Shown one piece after another: positions 7,857-12,091 of a stretch of 12,091 nt of DNA (positions are counted from its first letter, which is position 1; every line of letters begins with the position of its first letter). Source of the stretch: DAOTTI01 sp034437795 (GTDB taxonomy: Bacteria > Chloroflexota > UBA11872 > UBA12225); NCBI GenBank assembly GCA_034437795.1, contig DAOTTI010000083.1, forward strand, positions 1 through 12,091, read 5' to 3'. Under the pieces are notes generated by a model, which was not told the origin of the DNA, did no database searches, and saw nothing but the letters and a program-made list of their open reading frames with translations. The position numbers were made by a program, and so were the translations under genes.

Positions 7857-7885
7857 AATGTACCACGCGCCCTGGCGCGCGTCAA
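7857..7885 (-). promoter_or_regulatory. Leaderless promoter of the LacI-family gene
   Basis: On the minus strand a -35 TTGACG (7885-7880, 5 of 6) and a -10 TACATT (7862-7857, 4 of 6) are separated by exactly 17 nt. Seven nucleotides past the -10 is position 7850, the G of the chosen GTG start codon. This predicts an mRNA with no 5' leader, and no Shine-Dalgarno sequence is present. Confidence 0.6.
7866..7879. promoter_or_regulatory. Palindromic putative operator inside the promoter spacer
   Basis: CGCGCC (7866-7871) and GGCGCG (7874-7879) are exact inverted repeats flanking CT. The whole 14-bp element lies within the 17-nt spacer of the repressor's own promoter, where a bound LacI-type dimer would block RNA polymerase. 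Many LacI-family operators are palindromes of similar length with a central CG; this one has CT at the centre. GC-rich palindromes can arise by chance in such DNA. Confidence 0.4.
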
Positions 7886-8185
7886 CGGCCCCTGTTTCGC
7901 TACTTGACAGAGAGAGGTCAGTCGGTGCACCATGAGAACATATACGTGACCGTGTAACATGGCAGACGCGGCTGCTGCGGAGGTCCGCATGAAGGCTGCG
8001 CTCATCGTTGCTGCCCCACGGTGGTGGGACCAACTCGACCACCTCGCCGTATCAGGCGAGGCCAGGACCCATGCGCCGCCCCAGCACGAGCCGGCGGCAT
8101 GTGCGGCTCTGCTGGATCCGTGGGCCCGCTTGCCAGGCCCTGCCGGTATGCTCGGCACCACGCGGATTGCGTGAGGAGCGAGCGC
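7886..8185. other. Divergent regulatory region upstream of the dehydrogenase
   Basis: This ~300-bp stretch should carry the promoter of the rightward gene block. A perfect -35 hexamer TTGACA is at 7904-7909, but no good -10 lies 16-18 nt downstream. TATACG (7941-7946) and TAACAT (7955-7960) are partial -10 matches without a paired -35. An 8-bp palindrome GGTGCACC (7924-7931) may be chance. A possible small ORF (7989-8174) occupies the rest. Confidence 0.35.
7989..8174 (+). CDS. Possible small ORF (61 codons) ahead of the dehydrogenase
   Basis: ATG 7989 has GGAGG (7979-7983) 5 nt upstream, a good ribosome site, and the frame runs 61 codons to a TGA at 8172-8174, 11 nt before the dehydrogenase GTG. 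It starts MKAALIVAAPRWW and then becomes compositionally ordinary; I recognise no domain. The opening residues resemble the N-terminus of many MDR dehydrogenases, so it could be a decayed or frameshifted remnant, a leader peptide coupled to the next gene, or chance. No homology evidence is available. Confidence 0.25.
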   Translation: MKAALIVAAPRWWDQLDHLAVSGEARTHAPPQHEPAACAALLDPWARLPGPAGMLGTTRIA

Positions 8186-9220
8186 GTGCCACCACGCGAG
8201 GCGAGGCGGATTGTCTTCTCTGCGCTACGGCAGGCGGCGTGGGAGCGTGTCCCGCTCCCGGCACACCTGGGCCCGACGGAGGTGCTTGTGCGTGCCGCGT
8301 GCACGCTGGTCAGCGCCGGAACCGAGATTGCCATCTATAGCGGTAGCCACATTGGCTACACCATTCCCGATGCGACCTATCCCCGATTGCCAATGAACCC
8401 GGGCTACGCCTTCGCTGGCACGGTGGAGACGGTCGGGGAGGCAGTGACCTCGCTGCAGCCGGGGGACCGGGTAAGCGGAGGAATGCCCCACGCAGACTGG
8501 GCAGTGGTGGACGTCTCGCGCGGTGGCCTGCTGCCCTTGCCTGAGACGGTCTCGTTCGAGCAGGCGTGTCTGGCCCGCGTAGCGGTGTTCTCGTTGCAGG
8601 GCATACGACTCGCTCGTCTGCAGTTGGGCGAGCAGGTGGCAGTCTTCGGCCAAGGCCTGATCGGTCAGTTCGCGCGTCAGTTCGCCGCCATCGACGGGGC
8701 GGCGAGTACACTCGCCATCGATCTGCTGGACGCCCGCTTGGCGATTGCCGCCCGCCATGGGGCGACCCATCTGGTGAACCCGTCGCGCGAAGACGTGCGC
8801 TCCGCCATCGCCGCGGCAACCGAGGGCCGCGGCGTAGACGTCGCCATCGAGGCGACGGGTAATCCGGCGGTGATTAATGACGCGCTTAAGGCAGCCGCCA
8901 TGCTCGGCCGCGTGATCCTGCTGGGGAGCCCCCGCGGCCGCGTGGAGATCGACGCTTACACCGACATCCACCGCAAGGGCGTGGCCCTGATCGGCGCCCA
9001 CGGGCGCACCGCATCTGTGCCTTCGAACCCGTATTACCGCTGGACTAGCGCCGAGCATCACCGGCTAGCGGTGGAGTTCATCCGACAGGGGCGGCTGCGT
9101 ACCGACGCACTGGTGACTCACCGTGTGCCGGCCGACGACGCATTGGCAGTCTTCGAGGCGTTGACGCTCCGGCCGCAGGATTTTCTGGGGGTGGTCATCC
9201 ACTGGCACGAGATGGAGTAA
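8186..9220 (+). CDS. MDR-superfamily (zinc-type alcohol dehydrogenase-like) oxidoreductase lacking zinc ligands
   Basis: A 344-residue medium-chain dehydrogenase/reductase. The GroES-like N-terminal domain contains TEVLVRAACTLVSAGTEIAIYSG and NPGYAFAGTVETVGEAVTSLQPGDRV. The Rossmann domain has GQGLIG (155-160) and GRGVDVAIEATGNPAVINDAL. It probably oxidises or reduces a sugar or polyol with NAD(P). The usual catalytic zinc Cys is replaced by SAGTE (43-47), the usual GHE is replaced by GYA (73-75), and the four-Cys structural zinc loop is missing, so it belongs to a zinc-independent branch. I chose GTG 8186 because GAGGAG (8173-8178) lies 7 nt upstream and the family fold starts here (REARRIVFSALRQ). 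The open frame back to 8021 is non-homologous. It is the first gene of the block divergent from the repressor. The substrate is unknown. Confidence 0.88.
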   Translation: MPPREARRIVFSALRQAAWERVPLPAHLGPTEVLVRAACTLVSAGTEIAIYSGSHIGYTIPDATYPRLPMNPGYAFAGTVETVGEAVTSLQPGDRVSGGMPHADWAVVDVSRGGLLPLPETVSFEQACLARVAVFSLQGIRLARLQLGEQVAVFGQGLIGQFARQFAAIDGAASTLAIDLLDARLAIAARHGATHLVNPSREDVRSAIAAATEGRGVDVAIEATGNPAVINDALKAAAMLGRVILLGSPRGRVEIDAYTDIHRKGVALIGAHGRTASVPSNPYYRWTSAEHHRLAVEFIRQGRLRTDALVTHRVPADDALAVFEALTLRPQDFLGVVIHWHEME

Positions 9221-9231
9221 CGGCAGGCAAA

Positions 9232-9252
9232 AGACAGGCAGCAGACAGGCAG
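9232..9252. repeat. Short direct repeat after the dehydrogenase
   Basis: agacaggcag occurs at 9232-9241 and 9243-9252 (11-bp period), preceded by a partial copy (ggcaggca, 9222-9229). The spacing is about one helical turn. It may be a protein-binding site or simple slippage; nothing decides between them. Confidence 0.4.
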
Positions 9253-9333
9253 AACCGGGGAGGGAGAGCAGAGCAGACGAAGGAGCCGCGCCGCCAGGTA
9301 CACGACACGCGCGGTGCGGTCACTGATTTGGAC

Positions 9334-9359
9334 CGGGCCGGGTTAGAAATGCCGGCCCG
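9334..9359. promoter_or_regulatory. Intergenic hairpin before the binding-protein gene
   Basis: cgggccgg (9334-9341) pairs perfectly with ccggcccg (9352-9359) around a 10-nt loop (gttagaaatg). It lies in the 171-bp gap between the dehydrogenase and the binding protein, 32 nt before the ATG. Such hairpins often protect the downstream mRNA segment from decay, so that the abundant binding protein is made in excess. It could also be an operator. There is no T-run, so a terminator is less likely. Confidence 0.45.
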
Positions 9360-9391
9360 TGGCACGTCTGGATGTGCGGGAGGTACGCACC

Positions 9392-10765
9392 ATGATGCCA
9401 GGGCGATGCATGAGCCGAAGGGCGTATGGCCAGCGTGTGGTGGCCTGGGTAGGAGGAGGCGTGGCCGCTGGCGCGCTGGCCGCCTGCGGCTGGGCGCCGC
9501 AGGCGGCCGCACCGAAGGCGGATGCGCAACCAGTCCAGATCCACTACTCCTATTGGGCGACGGGCACCAGTGGCGCTGTGCAGGAAGACTGGGTGAAGAT
9601 GTTCAATGCCAAGGGAGGTCGGGTCAGGGTTACCACCAGCCAAGTAACACAGGACTACTGGGGCACGATGACTGCGCAGGCCGTGGCGGGGTCAGGTGCC
9701 GACCTGTGGATGGGACAGAGCGAGCGCTTCCCCGAACTGGCGGCCCGCGGGCTTGCGCAGAGCGTGGAGCGCTACTTTAAGCGTGACGCGAAGAGCCTGA
9801 ACACCGATGACTTCGTGCCCAACGCACTAGAGCAGTACCGCTTCCATACTGAGAGACGGCTCATGTTCCAGGGTGATACCTTCGCCATCCCATACATGAC
9901 CACCTTGGAGATGTTCTACTACAACCTGGACGCAATCCAGCAGGCGGGCGCCAAGCTGCCGCCGCGCGACGGCAACTGGACGTGGGACGACTTCCTGACG
10001 CTGGCCAAGGCCGTCACCAAGGTGAAGGCCGACCAGACTCTGGAGAAGGCCGCCTTCTTCCTGCACACTGGCTGGATCTACCACCTGCCGTGGCTATGGA
10101 GCTTCGGCGGCGACTACTTCAACAAGGACTTCACCCGATGGACGCTCGACTCGCCGGAGGCGCGGGCGGCGTTCCAGACCTACGTCGATTACCGGCACAA
10201 GCACCATGTGGCCCCGATCCCCGGCAAGGACTTCGTCGGCGCGAACGCGACCGACCTGTTCTTTGACGGCACAGTAGCGATCTGGATCTGCAACACCGGC
10301 TGCCAAATCGTGATGCAAGACCGCCAGGCCGCGTTCAGGTGGGACATCGCCCACATGCCCAAGGGGAAAGCAGGGCCGGCGAACTTCCACGCCGCCGACG
10401 CCCTCCTCGTCTCCAGCGCCTCCAAGCACGTCGAGGCCGCCTGGGAGTTCATGAAGTATTCGGTTAGCCCCGAAGCGGAGGAGCGGTACGGGCGTGAGGG
10501 GATCCACATGCCCAGCCGCAAATCCGTCGTGAACAAAGTGTTTGTCCGACCTGGGACGCCGTGGACTGAGGAGATCAACCTAGAAGCGCTCAAGTACGCT
10601 CGCCTGCGGCCGCTGACGGCCGACTACTTTTACTACAACCAGGTCATGAATAAGTACTTCGCCCAGATGATCAACAATGAGATTGCGGTGCCGGATGCCC
10701 TGGTCAGGATCCAGCAAGCCGTGGATTACATTCTGAAGAACCACGACCTGCCGGGACAGTATTAG
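9392..10765 (+). CDS. ABC transporter substrate-binding lipoprotein, carbohydrate family 1 type
   Basis: This 457-residue extracytoplasmic solute-binding protein delivers a ligand, probably a sugar or oligosaccharide, to an ABC permease. The signal peptide has arginines (MSRRAYGQRV), a hydrophobic core (VVAWVGGGVAAGALA) and a lipobox LAAC with Cys32 as the lipidation site. The SRR motif with a short core resembles a Tat lipoprotein signal. The mature part shows family features: IHYSYWATG at the first strand, a GADLWMGQSERFPELAARGL segment, FAIPYMTTLEMFYYNLDAI, NWTWDDFLTLAKAV, LFFDGTVAIWI, and AAWEFMKYSVSPEAEERY near the C-terminus. ATG 9392 is chosen because GGGAGG (9378-9383) lies 8 nt upstream; GTG 9359 is also in frame. 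No permease or ATPase gene follows in the window. The family is secure; the ligand is unknown. Confidence 0.93.
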   Translation: MMPGRCMSRRAYGQRVVAWVGGGVAAGALAACGWAPQAAAPKADAQPVQIHYSYWATGTSGAVQEDWVKMFNAKGGRVRVTTSQVTQDYWGTMTAQAVAGSGADLWMGQSERFPELAARGLAQSVERYFKRDAKSLNTDDFVPNALEQYRFHTERRLMFQGDTFAIPYMTTLEMFYYNLDAIQQAGAKLPPRDGNWTWDDFLTLAKAVTKVKADQTLEKAAFFLHTGWIYHLPWLWSFGGDYFNKDFTRWTLDSPEARAAFQTYVDYRHKHHVAPIPGKDFVGANATDLFFDGTVAIWICNTGCQIVMQDRQAAFRWDIAHMPKGKAGPANFHAADALLVSSASKHVEAAWEFMKYSVSPEAEERYGREGIHMPSRKSVVNKVFVRPGTPWTEEINLEALKYARLRPLTADYFYYNQVMNKYFAQMINNEIAVPDALVRIQQAVDYILKNHDLPGQY

Positions 10766-10836
10766 TACTGCGCGAGAGTTTCCAGAGCACGGACGTGTAG
10801 CGCATACCAGGTCAAAGACTCGGGGAGTTTGCAGGC

Positions 10837-11835
10837 ATGAAGTATCGTGAGTTGGGCCGCCGCACCGGGCTGCGCGTATCGGAGGTGGGCCTTGGCGCCT
10901 GGGGCCTGGGTGGCCGACAGTTCGTTCTTCCCGCCGCTGGGGGCGGGCTCACTCCCGCCACCTATGGGGATGTCTCGGAAGACGAGGCCCGCGCCCTACT
11001 TCAGGCTGTGCTCGACTGCGGGATCAACTTCATCGACACCGCTCCATACTACGGTGCCGGCCGGAGCGAGGCGCGGATTGGGCGAGCCATCAAGGGACGC
11101 GACGACATCATCGTAGCTACCAAGGTAGGCGTGTTCATCGATGATGCGGGGCGCTCAGGCCGCCGGTTCACGCGCGACGTGGTGATGACCCAGTTGGACG
11201 AGAGCCGCCGCCGCCTCGGTCGCGACGTGATCGATATCGAGCTGCTACACAGCCCAACGCACGAAGAGTATGGTACGGGTGAGTCGCTGGAGGCGCTGCA
11301 CACGCTAAAGGCGCAAGGAAAGGTTCGCTTCGTCGGCGTCTCGGTCAATCTCGGTGAGAAGAGCCCCAACCGCGAGTTCATCGAGCGCGGTGAGGTAGAC
11401 GTGATCGAGCTGCCCATCAGCCTGCTCCGGCCGCAGGGGGCGGAGCTACTGCCTCTGGCCAGGGCACATGGGGTGGGCATCATCGTCCGCGAGGCCCTGG
11501 CTAACGGCATGCTCACTGGCCAGTTCACGCCCGATACGGTCTTCGGCAAGGACGACTTCCGCAGCAAGTGGCCGCGGCAACGGATCATCACCGAGTACGA
11601 ACAGTTTAAGCGCCTGTCGTTCCTATGCGAGGACGGCGTACGTACGCCGTCCCAGGTGGCGCTGCAGTGGGTACTGAGCCTCGAGGGCGTCTCCACCGTG
11701 ATTGGCGGCGCGATGAGCCGTTCCGAGCTCCTCGAGAATGCTGCTGTGCCTGACCTCCCCCCGCTCTCTGAAGAGATGTTGGCGCGCGTGCGTGCGGTAC
11801 AGGGTTTGGTGACGTCGGTCCCGCGCGTCTACTAA
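10837..11835 (+). CDS. Aldo/keto reductase family protein
   Basis: A 332-residue NAD(P)-dependent (beta/alpha)8-barrel oxidoreductase. The catalytic tetrad is intact: D67 and Y72 in NFIDTAPYYG, K96 in VATKVG, H138 in ELLHSP. FVGVSVNLGEKSPN and the C-terminal QVALQWVLSLEGVSTVIGGAM segment are typical of the family. The closest functional types by style are L-fucose/D-galactose (D-threo-aldose) 1-dehydrogenase-like members, but a general aldehyde reductase cannot be excluded. ATG 10837 has GGGGAG (10822-10827) 9 nt upstream. It follows the binding protein by 71 bp with no terminator seen, so it is probably cotranscribed. Its TAA contains a TA dinucleotide directly beside the IS630-type sequence, so the native 3' end may have been altered by the insertion. 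Confidence 0.93.
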   Translation: MKYRELGRRTGLRVSEVGLGAWGLGGRQFVLPAAGGGLTPATYGDVSEDEARALLQAVLDCGINFIDTAPYYGAGRSEARIGRAIKGRDDIIVATKVGVFIDDAGRSGRRFTRDVVMTQLDESRRRLGRDVIDIELLHSPTHEEYGTGESLEALHTLKAQGKVRFVGVSVNLGEKSPNREFIERGEVDVIELPISLLRPQGAELLPLARAHGVGIIVREALANGMLTGQFTPDTVFGKDDFRSKWPRQRIITEYEQFKRLSFLCEDGVRTPSQVALQWVLSLEGVSTVIGGAMSRSELLENAAVPDLPPLSEEMLARVRAVQGLVTSVPRVY

Positions 11836-12091
11836 GTGCTGCATCCGCCACGTCGAGGCAACCTTTGCCGGAAGGGCTATGCCTGGTCGCCGACGGGGCT
11901 GATGCCGGCGGCGCCGACCCCAGAGGAACGGGTGTCGATGGGCATTCCCGTAGGCGGTGGCTTCCCGAACCGCGTCGCACACCTCCTCCCAGCGCTCGAA
12001 GTGGCGGCCCTTGAGCGCCTGGGAGCGGAAGATCTTCCACCAGGGCTCGATCAGGTTCAGGTAGGGGGCGTACGTGGGCTGGAAGACGAAC
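11836..12091. mobile_element. IS630-family insertion sequence, one end (partial)
   Basis: From the aldo/keto reductase stop to the right edge the only coding signal is an IS630 transposase C-terminus on the minus strand. IS630 elements insert at TA and duplicate it; a TA is present at 11833-11834, inside the stop codon of the preceding gene. The outer terminal repeat probably lies between 11835 and about 11865. The other end is outside the window, so the inverted repeats cannot be compared. Confidence 0.65.
11857..12090 (-). CDS. IS630-family transposase, C-terminal part (partial)
   Basis: The gene enters from the right edge. Its readable part starts FVFQPTYAPYLNLIEPWWK, the signature around the last acidic residue of the DDE catalytic triad (the E of NLIEPWW). 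It continues through GRHFERWEEVCDAVREATAY to HRHPFLWGRRRRHQPRRRPG. Two oddities: a Gly stands in TAYGNAHRHPF where, from memory, relatives have Trp; and no stop codon follows the conserved end (PGIALPAKVA). The frame instead runs on antisense into the aldo/keto reductase as far as 11623. The first could be a point mutation and the second a lost stop, so this copy may be inactive. The end coordinate marks the end of family-like sequence, not a stop codon. Confidence 0.8.

Noticed and set aside
7904..7932. TTGACA as the -35 of the dehydrogenase promoter
   Set aside because: The hexamer is perfect but the sequences 16-18 nt downstream (around tgcaccat) do not make a -10 box, so I do not call a promoter.
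7941..7960. Partial palindrome tacgtgaccgtgta as a LacI operator
   Set aside because: Only 8 of 14 positions are symmetric and the centre does not fit; close to chance.
8008..8040. T-box-like wording (ggtggtgggacc) upstream of the dehydrogenase
   Set aside because: It does not match the conserved T-box antiterminator sequence, no specifier stem is visible, and the downstream gene is not an amino-acid gene.
1..12091. CRISPR arrays, tRNA or rRNA genes, phage, toxin-antitoxin or defence genes
   Set aside because: I saw no regularly spaced repeats, cloverleaf-like sequence, or proteins of these families on either strand.

Overview
This is a high-GC bacterial window with strong G/C preference at third codon positions. 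The gene families fit a Chloroflexota-like bacterium: an archaeal/eukaryote-type (type 3) prolyl-tRNA synthetase, sugar ABC lipoproteins with LacI regulators, many GTG starts, probable leaderless genes, and an IS630 transposase of a kind I associate with that phylum. The phylum is an inference from families and style; no marker gene settles it.

Layout. Positions 2-526 (+) hold the 3' part of an XRE helix-turn-helix protein cut by the left edge. Positions 527-859 are a gene-free, repeat- and hairpin-rich spacer between convergent genes. proS (860-2425, -) is divergent from an amidohydrolase of the L-fuconolactonase type (2556-3467, +). A membrane-anchored J-domain protein (3670-5043, -) is divergent from a GH4 alpha-galactosidase-like enzyme (5230-6669, +). 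The GH4 gene converges on a LacI-family repressor (6795-7850, -). Divergent from the repressor is a three-gene rightward block: a zinc-less MDR dehydrogenase (8186-9220), a sugar-type ABC substrate-binding lipoprotein (9392-10765) and an aldo/keto reductase (10837-11835). The right edge is the C-terminal part of an IS630-family transposase (-) that abuts the aldo/keto reductase stop codon.

How the genes may work together. The right two thirds reads as a carbohydrate-use island. It has a binding protein for uptake, a GH4 glycosidase for intracellular hydrolysis, oxidoreductases for the released sugar, a lactonase-type hydrolase for sugar lactones, and a LacI regulator. No ABC permease or ATPase gene is present, so the binding protein must use transport partners encoded elsewhere, or the operon was interrupted by the IS element. 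The substrate cannot be named from sequence alone.

The best regulatory signal is at the repressor gene. Its -35/-10 pair has a 17-nt spacer and predicts transcription starting exactly on the GTG start codon. A 14-bp palindrome sits inside that spacer, which suggests a leaderless, self-repressed gene. I found no CRISPR, phage, toxin or defence system, and nothing I can call a wholly new system.
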